NCBI GenBank assembly: GCA_001464455.1
Contig: LNEI01000027.1
Span: 1-64,000 of the forward strand
Length of the DNA stretch: 64,000 nt
Origin: Acidobacteria bacterium Ga0077534
GTDB taxonomy: Bacteria > Acidobacteriota > Blastocatellia > Pyrinomonadales > Pyrinomonadaceae
Direction: 5' to 3'
The number at the start of each line of letters is the position of its first letter. Position 1 is the stretch's first letter. Made by a program: the position numbers and the translations under genes. Under the pieces are notes generated by a model, which ran no database searches, was not told the DNA's origin, and worked only from the letters and a program-made list of their open reading frames with translations. Shown here piece by piece: positions 25,765-35,171 of this stretch.

Positions 25765-25885
25765 AATCGAAGGTTGGCTCTTTGATTGGGTGAGCGCGTA
25801 AATCGTTTCGGCACAACGCGCTAGAATCTACGCTCATCCAAGTCGAATGCAAACGCCCAAATAAGGGCAGATCGGAGGCTGTAAA

Positions 25886-27808
25886 TTGAGTTCTAAGGCT
25901 AAACAAGTTCTATTGTGGTTAATGATCATTTCGAGTGCTCTCGTCTTCGTCTGGTATCTCCAGACCAAGCAGACTCCGCCGCCAAAGGAGCTGCCGCTTG
26001 ACGCGGCCCTTACGCAGATCCGCAACAAGGATATTAAGCAGGCGACGATAAAACAGGATTCGCTTGAGTTAGTTAATAAGAGTGATCAGAAATTCTCGAC
26101 TAAACTCGACCTCAGCGATGCGACCCGCACCGAGATCTTTGCTGCACTGAAGGAGAGCCCGGAAACGTCTTACACGACCGAGCCTCCATCAAGCGGACTA
26201 GGCTGGCAAGTACTGATCACTCTGCTGCCGTTCATCCTGCTGATGGGATTCCTGGCCTTCACCCTCAGGCAAATGCAGGCCGGCGGGAACAAGGCTCTAA
26301 GCTTCGGCAAATCGAAAGCTAAGTTGCTCAACAACCAGCAAAAGCGAGTTACGTTCAAGGACGTAGCAGGTGTCGACGAAGCGAAGGAAGAGCTGCAGGA
26401 GATCATTGAATTTCTTAAAGATCCCCAAAAATTTCAGAAGCTCGGAGGCAAGATACCCAAGGGTGTTCTGATGGTTGGCCCTCCGGGAACCGGAAAGACG
26501 TTGCTGGCAAAAGCGATCGCGGGCGAGGCGAATGTGCCGTTTTTCTCGATATCGGGTTCTGATTTTGTCGAGATGTTTGTCGGTGTAGGTGCTTCGCGCG
26601 TACGCGACCTGTTCGAGCAGGGAAAGAAGAATGCTCCGTGCATTATCTTTATTGATGAGATCGATGCGGTCGGACGTCACCGCGGAGCTGGTCTCGGCGG
26701 CGGCCATGACGAACGTGAACAGACCTTGAACCAACTCCTCGTTGAGATGGACGGATTTGAGTCGAACGACGGAGTCATTCTTGTTGCCTCGACAAACCGC
26801 CCTGATGTTCTCGATCCGGCACTCCTTCGTCCGGGCCGTTTTGACCGCCGTGTCGTTGTGGGCCGTCCGGATGTACGGGGACGCGAGGGGATACTTAAGG
26901 TTCACACACGGAAGATCCCGCTTGATGAGAACGTTGACGTAAACGTAATTGCCCGCGGCACTCCTGGTTTTACCGGTGCTGATCTAGCGAACATCGTAAA
27001 CGAAGCCGCCCTAAATGCGGCGCGTTTCAATAAGAAGGTCGTTACGATGAACGACTTCGAGATAGCGAAAGACAAGGTCATGATGGGCGCTGAGCGTAAG
27101 AGCATGGTGATCTCAGACGAAGAAAAGCGTGTCACCGCCTATCACGAAGCCGGCCACACGCTCGTCGGCCTTAAGGTCGGCCATGTCGACCCGGTCCACA
27201 AGGTGACTATCATTCCACGTGGGATGGCTCTCGGCCTTACTATGTATCTGCCGGAGAAAGATCGCCTTTCTGCCACGAAAGAATATTTGCTCGGCAACAT
27301 CGCAATGTCGATGGGCGGGCGCATTGCCGAGGATGTCTTTATCGGCTCTATAACGACCGGTGCCTCAAACGACATCGAAAAGGCGACCGAGATCGCACGG
27401 GCGATGGTTTGCGAATACGGCATGAGCACGCTCGGGCCGCTCGCTTACGGTAAGAAGGAAGAGCAGATCTTTCTCGGGCGTGAGATATCTCAGCATCGCG
27501 ATTATTCTGAGGACACGGCGATCAAGATCGACCAGGAAGTACAGAAGATCATCAATGATCAGTACAAATTGGCCGAGGACATAATCAAGAACAATCGCGA
27601 GGCGATGATCCGTCTTGCCGAAGCTCTTCTCGAATACGAGACGCTCGATGGAGTTCAGATACGGCGTGTTGTCGCCGGTCTTCCGCTTGACGACAGTAGT
27701 CGTTCATCGGTAGATAACGACGACGCCCAGTCCGAAGAGACATCGACGAGTGCGTTTCCCAAGCCGATACTTCCGCCCATAACTGGAAACAATCCGGCGA
27801 CGGCGTGA
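25886..27808 (+). CDS. ftsH: ATP-dependent zinc metalloprotease FtsH
   Basis: 640 residues from a TTG at 25886, chosen because GGAGG lies seven bases upstream. Two membrane helices ([37 protein letters not shown]) flank a short periplasmic domain. Next is the AAA+ domain with Walker A GPPGTGKT (~residue 197), Walker [14 protein letters not shown], and second region of homology [18 protein letters not shown]. The M41 protease domain has the zinc site HEAGH in [12 protein letters not shown]. It degrades membrane and some cytosolic proteins. A perfect-stem terminator follows. Confidence 0.97.
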   Translation: MSSKAKQVLLWLMIISSALVFVWYLQTKQTPPPKELPLDAALTQIRNKDIKQATIKQDSLELVNKSDQKFSTKLDLSDATRTEIFAALKESPETSYTTEPPSSGLGWQVLITLLPFILLMGFLAFTLRQMQAGGNKALSFGKSKAKLLNNQQKRVTFKDVAGVDEAKEELQEIIEFLKDPQKFQKLGGKIPKGVLMVGPPGTGKTLLAKAIAGEANVPFFSISGSDFVEMFVGVGASRVRDLFEQGKKNAPCIIFIDEIDAVGRHRGAGLGGGHDEREQTLNQLLVEMDGFESNDGVILVASTNRPDVLDPALLRPGRFDRRVVVGRPDVRGREGILKVHTRKIPLDENVDVNVIARGTPGFTGADLANIVNEAALNAARFNKKVVTMNDFEIAKDKVMMGAERKSMVISDEEKRVTAYHEAGHTLVGLKVGHVDPVHKVTIIPRGMALGLTMYLPEKDRLSATKEYLLGNIAMSMGGRIAEDVFIGSITTGASNDIEKATEIARAMVCEYGMSTLGPLAYGKKEEQIFLGREISQHRDYSEDTAIKIDQEVQKIINDQYKLAEDIIKNNREAMIRLAEALLEYETLDGVQIRRVVAGLPLDDSSRSSVDNDDAQSEETSTSAFPKPILPPITGNNPATA

Positions 27809-27832
27809 CGAAAAGGCGAAAGACAATAGGTG

Positions 27833-27869
27833 AAAGGCAAAAGAAAGACGAGGTCTTTCTTTTGCCTTT
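27833..27869 (+). terminator. rho-independent terminator after ftsH
   Basis: A perfect 17-bp stem: left arm 27833-27849, three-base loop GAG (27850-27852), right arm 27853-27869, followed by TTCC. The arms are purine-rich against pyrimidine-rich (AAAGGCAAAAGAAAGAC / GTCTTTCTTTTGCCTTT). Confidence 0.85.
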
Positions 27870-27897
27870 TTCCTTATTACGATGCGTATAGGGTTTT

Positions 27898-28737
27898 ATG
27901 AAGTTCTGGCAAACATCGCGGCGTTCGCTGTCACTTGAATACCCGCTAGTAATGGGAATTCTGAATGTAACGCCGGATAGCTTTTCGGATGGCGGCCTTT
28001 ACAGCGACATAGATCTTGCGCTCAGACGGGCCGATGAGATGATCGCCGAAGGGGTCGACATCATCGACATAGGCGGAGAATCAACTCGGCCCGGAAGCTC
28101 GCGAGTCGAAGCGGAGACTGAAATAATGCGTACGCTGCCGGTCGTTGTGGCGATCGTGAAGCGGTTCGATATTCCCATTTCAATTGACACCTCGAAAAAG
28201 CCCGTGGCGAAGACGTTGATAGATGAGGGCGCCGAGATTATCAACGATATTTCCGGGCTCCGCTGGGACCCGCATATCGCTGAAGTCGCCGCTAAAAGCG
28301 GTGCCGGGCTCGTGTTGATGCATTCGAGGGGATCATTCGAAAGCATGCACAATGAACCGCCTCTTGCCGATGCGGTGGCATCTGTCTATAGCGGTTTGCA
28401 GAGTTCGCTTGCAATAGCAAGAGACCATGGGGTGTCCGATGGGCAGATCGTGCTCGACGTGGGCATCGGATTTGGCAAGACGCCTGAGCAGAATTTAGAA
28501 CTGATCTCGAAACTTGATAGAATCAAAGGCGAACTCGCAGATTATCCGCTCCTAGTTGGTGCGTCGAGAAAGTCTTTTATTGGAAAGATCCTCGGTGGTG
28601 CTCCTCCTGAGGAACGGGTCTTCGGAAGCATTGCGGTTGCGGTTGCCGCTGTAATGAAGGGCGTTAGCATTCTTCGTGTTCACGATGTTAAGGCGACGGT
28701 CGATGCAGTCAAGATAGCGAGGGAACTTGATATTTGA
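27898..28737 (+). CDS. folP: dihydropteroate synthase
   Basis: 279 residues, normal length. It joins pABA and DHPP to dihydropteroate in folate synthesis and is the sulfonamide target. Family signatures: VMGILNVTPDSFSDGGLY at the N-terminus, IDIGGESTRPGSSRV, ISIDTSKKPVAKTLIDEG, IINDISGLRWD and LLVGASRKSFIGKIL. It is a TIM-barrel protein. Its stop overlaps the next gene's ATG (TGATG at 28735-28739). The order folP-lptE-holA reads as an operon. Confidence 0.96.
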   Translation: MKFWQTSRRSLSLEYPLVMGILNVTPDSFSDGGLYSDIDLALRRADEMIAEGVDIIDIGGESTRPGSSRVEAETEIMRTLPVVVAIVKRFDIPISIDTSKKPVAKTLIDEGAEIINDISGLRWDPHIAEVAAKSGAGLVLMHSRGSFESMHNEPPLADAVASVYSGLQSSLAIARDHGVSDGQIVLDVGIGFGKTPEQNLELISKLDRIKGELADYPLLVGASRKSFIGKILGGAPPEERVFGSIAVAVAAVMKGVSILRVHDVKATVDAVKIARELDI

Positions 28738-29288
28738 TGCGATATTTCCGATACATTTTTTTAACGGCGGTCATTTTTGCCGGTTCGGGGTTTACGGAAT
28801 GCTATAAACCGGTGACCAACTCCGGCTTGCCAAAGAATATTAAGGTCGTCGCCGTTCCTGCTTTTCAGTTTGAGGCTAAGGGCCTTCGTTACCGAGTTGA
28901 ATCCCGGTTTACTGAGGCCGTCAGCCGCGAGATCATCCGCCGCGGCAATGGTTTGAAAGTGCAGTCCTCGCGTACGGGAGCTGACGCCGTGCTTGAGGGA
29001 ACTATCCGCGACTTCAGCTTCACAGGTGTCCTGCTCGACAACAGCGGTCGTGCACGCGTTTATGAAGTGACGATCGTGGTTGCTGTGACGATCCGAGATC
29101 TCGCGGCGAACAAGATCCTCTACGACAATCAAAACTTCACCTTCCGTGATTCGTTCGAGTTTTCCTCCGACCCTCGCTCGTTCTTTAACGAAGAAGACCC
29201 GGCAGTCGAACGAATGGCACGTGCCTTCGCCGAGTCCGCGGTCTCGGCTTTTGTCAATGGTATGGGTGTGAGGGAAGATAAGAAATAG
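28737..29288 (+). CDS. lptE: LptE-like outer-membrane LPS assembly lipoprotein
   Basis: 183 residues; the ATG at 28737 overlaps the folP stop. An N-terminal hydrophobic segment (YIFLTAVIFAGSGF) ends at a cysteine (C22) preceded by F-T-E, a poor lipobox, so lipidation is likely but not certain. Core motifs NIKVVAVPAFQFEAKGLRYR, RFTEAVSREII, LEGTIRDFSFTGVLLDNSG and the final AERMARAFAESAVSAF-type segment fit the LptE/DUF799-like fold. LptE plugs the LptD barrel that inserts lipopolysaccharide. Position directly before holA is the same as in many proteobacteria, which strengthens the call. Confidence 0.72.
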   Translation: MRYFRYIFLTAVIFAGSGFTECYKPVTNSGLPKNIKVVAVPAFQFEAKGLRYRVESRFTEAVSREIIRRGNGLKVQSSRTGADAVLEGTIRDFSFTGVLLDNSGRARVYEVTIVVAVTIRDLAANKILYDNQNFTFRDSFEFSSDPRSFFNEEDPAVERMARAFAESAVSAFVNGMGVREDKK

Positions 29289-29296
29289 TCCCTGTA

Positions 29297-30340
29297 ATGG
29301 TTCTTTCTCGAACTGATCTCAAAGCACAACTTCAGCGACGCGAGATTGCGCCGGTCTATACGGTCTTTGGTCCAGAGACCTATCTTCGAGACCTTGCTGT
29401 TAAAACGATAACCGACATGTCCTTTGCCGAGGGTGATTTTCGGGATTTCAACGAGGCAGTTTTTGGTCTCGAGTCGGCCGATGACCTCCCACGTGCTTTC
29501 GCGGCGGCCGAGCAGTTGCCGATGATGTCTTCGCGGCGTGTGATCCGTGTTGAGAACGTGAGGATCTCGCAGACGGGCTTTCGCGACACGGTCAATGAAG
29601 ACCACGAGCCGCTGATCTCGGCTTATCTAGCCAATCCCTCGCCGCAAACGGTTCTCATCCTTGTTGCGGACGAGTTGAACGGCGTTCGGAAGATGGGCAA
29701 ATATCTGCGGGAAAAGACAACCGCGGTCGAGTTTGCTCCGCTTGACGACCGGCATCTTACAGAATGGGTTGGAAAGGCCTTTGCGGATGCGGGAACAACG
29801 GTCGACGATATTACGCTGCGCTTTTTTATTTCGCGTGTCGGTTCGGACGTTCGGCGTGCGGCGAATGAAGTCAAAAAACTTGCCGCAGCAGCGATGCCGA
29901 CGGCCCTCGTGACGCGAGACTTGATCGAGAAACTCGTGCCGAATTCTCGTGAAACGAGCAATTTCGACCTGACCGATCATCTCGTCGCTGGCCGGCGTCC
30001 TCAAGCTCTGGCGACGCTGAAAAAGATACTGGATGACGGTGCCGAGCCGCTCGCTCTTCTCGGTTTGATCTCTTACAACTTTCGCCGTCTGTTTATCGCA
30101 AAAGAGATGATGGACCGCTCAGCTCCGCGGCAGGAGATCGCTTCCGCTGTAAAGCTTTTTGGACGGGGCCAGGATGAATTTCTTGCGGCCGCGAGGCGCG
30201 CCGACCGGAACCGGCTCGCAAACGCTCTTCAGCTCATCGCAAAAACCGATCTCGCCATTAAAACCTCGATAGGCGGCAGCGGCCCTTCCGGTGCTCGGAT
30301 TCAAATAGAAATGCTTGTGTGCGAACTCGCCATGAATTAG
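29297..30340 (+). CDS. holA: DNA polymerase III delta subunit
   Basis: 347 residues, normal length for HolA. It belongs to the clamp-loader complex and opens the DnaN ring. N-terminal AAA-like domain without a Walker A motif: APVYTVFGPETYLRDLAVKT, EQLPMMSSRRVIRVENVRIS and FAPLDDRHLTEWVGKAFADAG. Then the typical C-terminal collar: NSRETSNFDLTDHLVAGRRP and LLGLISYNFRRLFIAKEMM. It lies eight bases after lptE. A strong stem-loop (30353-30385) lies between its stop and the convergent gene at 30418. Confidence 0.9.
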   Translation: MVLSRTDLKAQLQRREIAPVYTVFGPETYLRDLAVKTITDMSFAEGDFRDFNEAVFGLESADDLPRAFAAAEQLPMMSSRRVIRVENVRISQTGFRDTVNEDHEPLISAYLANPSPQTVLILVADELNGVRKMGKYLREKTTAVEFAPLDDRHLTEWVGKAFADAGTTVDDITLRFFISRVGSDVRRAANEVKKLAAAAMPTALVTRDLIEKLVPNSRETSNFDLTDHLVAGRRPQALATLKKILDDGAEPLALLGLISYNFRRLFIAKEMMDRSAPRQEIASAVKLFGRGQDEFLAAARRADRNRLANALQLIAKTDLAIKTSIGGSGPSGARIQIEMLVCELAMN

Positions 30341-30352
30341 GTTGAAATAATT

Positions 30353-30385
30353 GCGGCCTCGGCGTAAGGGTTACGCAAAGGCCGC
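30353..30385. terminator. nested stem-loop between convergent genes
   Basis: GCGGCCT (30353-30359) pairs with AGGCCGC (30379-30385), enclosing GCGTAA/TTACGC (30362-30367 and 30371-30376) with loop GGG. There is no T-run, so it is only a candidate terminator for holA and for the gene ending at 30418. Confidence 0.5.
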
Positions 30386-30417
30386 ACAGTCTACAGAGTT
30401 GAGCTGGTTCAAATCCT

Positions 30418-31149
30418 TTATATCGGCAGATCTCCGGTCGCGCGATTGAAATAGTTGTACAGGTCGTTATAGTCGCCGATCGCACGGTTTAGGATCAGCG
30501 GCAGCTGCGGCAGGTCCTTTGTATTGACGATAAGGTTTAGATTTCGCAGGAAGGCGTCGTGGGCGTTCATTGTCGTGCCGCTGTCTTCGAGCGAGATCAG
30601 GAAGAGGCGACGGCGTTCGGACGAGTACATCGCATTTGCTTTTTGCTGTATGACCGCTGCTCCGCCCATGTCGGCTGCAAAATCAGGTGAGAAGACGAGT
30701 ATCTCGGTCTTACCTTCCCGTAGCCGCTCATTTGCTTGGGCAGGGGTTTGAGCTACGTAGACTTTGTAACCGGCCTTAGCCATTATCTTTGCCGTCTCAT
30801 CGGCCTTTTGCTGACCAAGGCAAAGCAGGATACGCCGCGGCTTTTCAGTCTTTGTGTCGTCTTCAACCGCAGTTTTATCCGACTGCAGTGCTCCCATCAG
30901 CGAACGCAATGCTGCATTGATCTGAAAATCATGTTCCTTAGCCGCAAAATCAGTCGAGCCCTCGGCAGTAGCGGCGGCGGGTTGGTTGGCGGCTAGTTGG
31001 TCAACCGTTGAAAGCCCTTTGCCAGAAGCATCTTTCTGTACGCGAAGCAGATTTTGGCATCGCGGGCAGCGGACGGAGAAATTTCCGCTCGGGATCTTCG
31101 ATTCATCGAGCTGTAAGGAAACAGAGCAGTTGTCGCAACGGATTATCAT
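30418..31149 (-). CDS. MJ0042-type zinc-finger protein with receiver-like domain
   Basis: 243 residues from the ATG at 31149, where IIRCDNCSVSLQLDESKIP then FSVRCPRCQNLLRV begins. This is the MJ0042-type CxxC/CxxC zinc ribbon. An upstream in-frame start would add 23 low-quality residues. Residues ~110-230 look like a response-regulator-type alpha/beta domain (RRILLCLGQQKADETAKIMA, KTEILVFSPDF, RRLFLISLEDSG), but the phospho-acceptor Asp is not obvious. It is followed by pilT-type gene on the same strand upstream, so a role in motility or regulation is possible. Function unknown. Confidence 0.62.
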   Translation of the reverse strand: MIIRCDNCSVSLQLDESKIPSGNFSVRCPRCQNLLRVQKDASGKGLSTVDQLAANQPAAATAEGSTDFAAKEHDFQINAALRSLMGALQSDKTAVEDDTKTEKPRRILLCLGQQKADETAKIMAKAGYKVYVAQTPAQANERLREGKTEILVFSPDFAADMGGAAVIQQKANAMYSSERRRLFLISLEDSGTTMNAHDAFLRNLNLIVNTKDLPQLPLILNRAIGDYNDLYNYFNRATGDLPI

Positions 31150-31228
31150 TGTGGTCGGTGGCCAGTGGCCGGTTGTCAGGGTTAAAGGGTTAGGTTCAGT
31201 GTGTCGTGTTCGTCTCACCGGACCATTG

Positions 31229-32440
31229 TTACTCGATCATGCTTAAAACGGAATCCGGATTCTCAACCGGAGGAGGCGGTGCCATTGGTGCGGGCATACT
31301 GCCAGTGCTCGCGGGAGTGTGTTTCTTTACATAATCTTCGGTCGAAGATAGTCCCTTGAGGTGGAGCAGAAGGTTGTTCTGATTGGTCGCGAAAGAAAGC
31401 CCGTCCTCCATCGTAATCACCTTTTGCTCGATCAGCCTGCGGATCACGGTGTCGAAATCCTGCATTCCATCTATCTCACCATCACGTATCGCGTCGAGTA
31501 GCGACTTTCCTTCGGTCTCGCCTTTTTCAATGTACTCGCGAGTTCGCGGATTGGACTTTAGGATCTCAACAGCGGCCACACGACCGCGACCGTCGGCGGT
31601 CGGGATCAGACGCTGTGAAACTATATAGCGGAATGTTTGGGCAAGCCGGGTTCGGATTATCCTTTCTTCGTTCTTTGGATAGAGCCCGACGATACGGTCG
31701 ATGGTTTTCGATGCATCGATCGTGTGAAGCGTAGATAGGACGAGGTGGCCCGTTTCAGCGGCTTCCAGTGCGATCTCTGCAGTTTCCAGGTCGCGCATCT
31801 CACCGACAAGGATGACTTTCGGTGCCTGTCGAAGTGCGGCCCTCAGCGCCGAGGCGAAGTCCTTCGTATCGGCACCAACTTCACGTTGATTGATGGTCGA
31901 TTTCTTGTGCGTGTGGAGAAACTCGATCGGGTCTTCGATCGTCACTATGTGATAGGCCTTTGTCTCGTTAATGCGATCAATGATAGCCGCCAGCGTGGAG
32001 CTTTTTCCGGATCCGGTCGGCCCGGTCAGGAGCACAACGCCGTTCCTGATATCGGCTATTTCAGCGAGCTGTTGCGGTAGTCGAAGACCTTCAAACGTGG
32101 GTATCTCGTGCGGGATGACTCGCATCACGATCGAGTAAGAGTTTCGCTGTTGGAAAATATTTACGCGAAAACGGCATTTGCCGGGTAGTGCGTAGCTAAG
32201 GTCAGCGGTTCGGAACTTTACGAGTTGCGCCGCTGCGTCAGGATTGTCCCGCACCAGCGACATCGCGATCATCTCAGTCTGAAAAGCAGACATCTTGCCC
32301 AAACCGATCGGCGACGCCGGGTAAAGAACGCCGTTGATCTCGACCTGCGGCTTTTGTCCGCACGAGAAGTTAAGGTCGCTGACGTTCTCGGAAACGAGCA
32401 ACATCTGTTCGATGATGGGCGCTATATCAAGCAAACTCAT
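31229..32440 (-). CDS. pilT: type IV pilus retraction ATPase (PilT/PilU family)
   Basis: 403 residues from the ATG at 32440 (reading MSLLDIAPIIEQMLL), preferred because the family starts this way; an in-frame upstream start adds 27 odd residues. The PilT N-terminal domain has VSDLNFSCGQKPQVEINGVL. Then Walker A GPTGSGKSS, Asp box IEDPIEFLH, Walker B ILVGEMRDLETAEIALEAAE and His box TGHLVLSTLHTIDASKTIDR. PilT powers pilus retraction and twitching. The C-terminal part ends in a Pro-rich tail (MPAPMAPPPPVENPD). PilT and PilU are hard to tell apart from sequence alone. Confidence 0.88.
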   Translation of the reverse strand: MSLLDIAPIIEQMLLVSENVSDLNFSCGQKPQVEINGVLYPASPIGLGKMSAFQTEMIAMSLVRDNPDAAAQLVKFRTADLSYALPGKCRFRVNIFQQRNSYSIVMRVIPHEIPTFEGLRLPQQLAEIADIRNGVVLLTGPTGSGKSSTLAAIIDRINETKAYHIVTIEDPIEFLHTHKKSTINQREVGADTKDFASALRAALRQAPKVILVGEMRDLETAEIALEAAETGHLVLSTLHTIDASKTIDRIVGLYPKNEERIIRTRLAQTFRYIVSQRLIPTADGRGRVAAVEILKSNPRTREYIEKGETEGKSLLDAIRDGEIDGMQDFDTVIRRLIEQKVITMEDGLSFATNQNNLLLHLKGLSSTEDYVKKHTPASTGSMPAPMAPPPPVENPDSVLSMIE

Positions 32441-32583
32441 GGTATGGATTACTCCGAAACTGGTTCTGACAAAAAAGGGCGGGATTCTGTTGTGGGAAGC
32501 CGCGACGACCGTTACGCACAAACGGCCCTCTCAAATATTATGAGCTTACCTGCCGAGAAATGCAAGACAATTTTGTTTATATT

Positions 32584-33225
32584 TTAACAGTGTTTATTAC
32601 AGTGTGGGCCTGAGGCGAGTAGCCTAAATGAGGCGGTTATAGTCTCGGGGTCCTTCAATAGGTCGCCTATGATCGCGACAGATGTTGCCCCGGCCTCAAT
32701 AACGGAAGTATAGTTACTGCGATCGATTCCGCCGATCGCAACCAAGGGTCGTTCGTCGATCACGGTTCGAATTTCCCTAACGATCTCTAGTCCGACGATC
32801 GGATCGGGATCTTTTTTAGTTTGGGTCGAAAACACTGGTCCAATAGCGATGTAATCAAGCGGTAATGAGGATGCGGCTACGGCTTGAGGTAACGAATGAG
32901 TTGAGAACCCAATTATTGCTTTTTCGCCAAGCAGCATCCTCGCCGTCGCTACTGGCAGATCATCTTGGCCGAGATGCACGCCATCCGCACCGACCGCCAA
33001 AGCGATTTCCACACGGTCATTAACGATCACCTTAATCCCGCGAGGTTTTGCGAACTCCATTACCGCTTGGGCGGACGCGTAAAATTCACGAGGCGAGGAG
33101 TATTTGTCTCGCAGCTGGATAAAAGCCGCGCCGCCGTCAGCAAACCTTTTCACCTGTTCGAGGTGGCTGAGGCCCGAGATCGTGATGTCAGTTATCGGGT
33201 AGATCTTTGGAAGGGCGAAACTCAT
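32584..33225 (-). CDS. thiE: thiamine-phosphate synthase
   Basis: 213 residues. It couples HMP-PP and the thiazole phosphate to thiamine monophosphate in the cytosol. Motifs: YPITDITISG near the N-terminus, FIQLRDKYSSPREFY, VIVNDRVEIALAVGADGVHL with GQDDLPVATAR, IIGFSTHSLPQA and YIAIGPVFSTQTKKD. It is a TIM barrel. It lies one base after a RimI-like gene on the same strand. No TPP riboswitch is seen before it, and other thiamine genes are not in the window. Confidence 0.93.
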   Translation of the reverse strand: MSFALPKIYPITDITISGLSHLEQVKRFADGGAAFIQLRDKYSSPREFYASAQAVMEFAKPRGIKVIVNDRVEIALAVGADGVHLGQDDLPVATARMLLGEKAIIGFSTHSLPQAVAASSLPLDYIAIGPVFSTQTKKDPDPIVGLEIVREIRTVIDERPLVAIGGIDRSNYTSVIEAGATSVAIIGDLLKDPETITASFRLLASGPHCNKHC

Positions 33226-33226
33226 T

Positions 33227-33760
33227 CTAATAGAGTGATTTCATCATCAGGAAGCAGTCTTCGCCATTGGAGTAGTACTTATTTACACGCTGGACTATCG
33301 TATAGCCGCAGCGTTTATAAAGATCTTGAGCTGAACTGTTGCTGACCCGCACCTCAAGCATTATTGTGCCAACATCGCGATTTTTTAGGCCGTGTTCGAT
33401 ATGACGCATTAGGTCGATGGCGAGACCGCGGCGACGGTGCTCCGGGGCGATACCTATCGTCGTAAGATGAGCGGCGTTCTGGATCTTCAACATAACGAAC
33501 GCAAAACCGACCATTTCATCAGTCGGCGTGACGACTCGATAGCCGAGCGTGCGAGGTTCGCTCAGAAGGTAATCAAACGTGTACTTCGTGTAATTATCGC
33601 CCTTTCGGAAACAACGCAGATTTAGTCTTAAAACCTGCTTCTGGTGCTCGACCGTCAGGGGCCGGATCGAGTATGCCATTGTCGGTGCCGGAACTATTAG
33701 CTCCGGCTCGTAATACGAACCGGGAACGAAGAAATTTCGAATTGTTTCGAGAAACGCCAC
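33227..33760 (-). CDS. GNAT N-acetyltransferase (RimI-like)
   Basis: 177 residues. The N-terminal ~25 residues (MAFLETIRNFFVPGSYYEPE) precede a GNAT domain. Its acetyl-CoA-binding motif A is TTIGIAPEHRRRGLAIDLM, after FAFVMLKIQNAAHL, with a C-terminal YKRCGYTIVQRVNKYYSNGE typical of RimI-type acetyltransferases of ribosomal or other protein N-termini. The real substrate is unknown, so no gene name is given. It is followed closely by thiE. Confidence 0.82.
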   Translation of the reverse strand: MAFLETIRNFFVPGSYYEPELIVPAPTMAYSIRPLTVEHQKQVLRLNLRCFRKGDNYTKYTFDYLLSEPRTLGYRVVTPTDEMVGFAFVMLKIQNAAHLTTIGIAPEHRRRGLAIDLMRHIEHGLKNRDVGTIMLEVRVSNSSAQDLYKRCGYTIVQRVNKYYSNGEDCFLMMKSLY

Positions 33761-33799
33761 AGAATAGACCTAAAATAAACGGCAGCTTTTTGATCCGAG

Positions 33800-34831
33800 T
33801 TATACGATCAACATGCAATCGCCATAACTGTAGAATCTAAACTTGGTCGCCACCGCGTGCCGATACGCCTTCATTATAAGGTCGTGACCGCCAAATGTTG
33901 AAGTCAAAACAAGAAGCGAGCTCTGCGGCAAGTGAAAATTTGTCAGCAGACCATTGATCGCTTTGAATTTATAGCCCGGCGTGATGGTTAGTTCGGCCGC
34001 ACGCTCGCCTGGCAGAAAAGTGTCATGATGCGAAATCGAATCCTCGAGCGTGCGTGTTGTGGTTGTTCCAACGGCGATTATGCGGCGGCCATCAACCCTT
34101 GCCTGGTTAAGTTCTTCTGCGGTTTCAGTTGAGATCTTATATCGCTCCGGTGAAACCCGGTGCTCTGCCAGATCGATGGCTCGTACGGGTTCAAAGGTAC
34201 CGTAGCCGACGTGTAAGGTGATCTCAGCAATGGTGACACCGATCTCTTGAAGATGCTCGAGCATCCCTGCGTTGAAGTGCAATCCTGCGGTTGGAGCGGC
34301 GATCGCTCCGCGCTCCTTCGCGAATACAGTTTGATATCGCTCGCGGTCGCGATCGATCGACGTCGTGTCGCGCTTAATATAAGGTGGCAGTGGTGTTTTA
34401 CCGATCTCGTTCAGAACCTCATAGAACTCTCTATCGGTCTCGAATCTAACAAATACGCGGCCATCATCATTTTTTGCTATCACGCGGCAGGACAGATCGC
34501 CTGAAAAATCGATCCGTTTCCCGACCTTGAGCCTGCGAGCTGGGCGGGCGAGCACTTCCCATTCTCCGTTGCTCTGTTCAAGGACCAAAAAGATCTCGAT
34601 ATTCGCCCCCGTCTCGCTTTCGCCAAAAAGTCTTGCCGGAAAAACCTTTGTGTTGTTAAGAACGAGCACGTCGCCGCTTCGCAAGAATGACGGGAGATCA
34701 GAAAAGTTATGATCCGCGAACATACTCTGATCCCGGTTGACCGCAAGCATCCTCGAAGCCGCACGCTCGGCCAACGGCGATTGAGCGATGAGTTCATTGG
34801 GAAGTTCGAAGTCGAATTCGGATATGTGCAT
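33800..34831 (-). CDS. queA: S-adenosylmethionine:tRNA ribosyltransferase-isomerase
   Basis: 343 residues from the ATG at 34831 (MHISEFDFELP, the standard start); a TTG three codons upstream is unlikely. QueA transfers ribose from SAM to preQ1-tRNA, making epoxyqueuosine in the wobble base. Family signatures: ELIAQSPLAERAASRML, LRSGDVLVLNNTKVFPARLF, ERYQTVFAKERGAIAAPTAG and LHVGYGTFEPVRA. No other queuosine genes are in the window. It begins the minus-strand run that contains the acetyltransferase, thiE and pilT genes. Confidence 0.95.
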   Translation of the reverse strand: MHISEFDFELPNELIAQSPLAERAASRMLAVNRDQSMFADHNFSDLPSFLRSGDVLVLNNTKVFPARLFGESETGANIEIFLVLEQSNGEWEVLARPARRLKVGKRIDFSGDLSCRVIAKNDDGRVFVRFETDREFYEVLNEIGKTPLPPYIKRDTTSIDRDRERYQTVFAKERGAIAAPTAGLHFNAGMLEHLQEIGVTIAEITLHVGYGTFEPVRAIDLAEHRVSPERYKISTETAEELNQARVDGRRIIAVGTTTTRTLEDSISHHDTFLPGERAAELTITPGYKFKAINGLLTNFHLPQSSLLVLTSTFGGHDLIMKAYRHAVATKFRFYSYGDCMLIV

Positions 34832-35029
34832 GCGCCTCAAAAGAAAGACGGCATACCCGTAAGCCAGGAATGCCGTCCATATTGTAACCTCGATCCAGTT
34901 CGCATTACCGAACCAAACCGTCTAAATCGAAGAAACCTCTGTAAAATTAATTTTCATAATATCACCCCCAGTACCCATAGTATGACATACGCCAACCGAA
35001 GAAAGCCAGACAATTTTCATGCGCGGCCT
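34832..35029. other. queA upstream intergenic region
   Basis: About 200 bases before queA with no gene of its own. No promoter could be placed with confidence. It ends at the 132-bp repeat that starts at 35030. Confidence 0.4.
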
Positions 35030-35161
35030 CCACTTTCTATCCACCCTAGGTGCGAATAGTGCGATATATGCGACATATGCAAAACAATATTGACTTGCTA
35101 AATCGTTGTCAACACGCTATTTATTGGCAAATAGGGACTTAGAAAAAGGGTAGTTGGTGCC
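35030..35161. repeat. 132-bp direct repeat, left copy (possible att site)
   Basis: It matches 50652-50783 in the same orientation with no gaps; by hand count about 117 of 132 positions agree. The right copy ends in the 3' end of tRNA-Leu(CAA), and this copy keeps only the last seven bases of that tRNA (TGGTGCC on the plus strand). It lies ten bases from the stop of an IS3-type orfA remnant. Confidence 0.75.
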
Positions 35162-35171
35162 TCGTACCGGC

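Noticed and set aside
30371-30415. tRNA-like segment with GGTTCAAATCC near the holA end
   Set aside because: No anticodon stem or acceptor pairing; better explained as the nested hairpin at 30353-30385.
33226-33300. TPP riboswitch for thiE
   Set aside because: thiE follows the acetyltransferase gene by one base, leaving no leader, and no TPP-type motif was seen.
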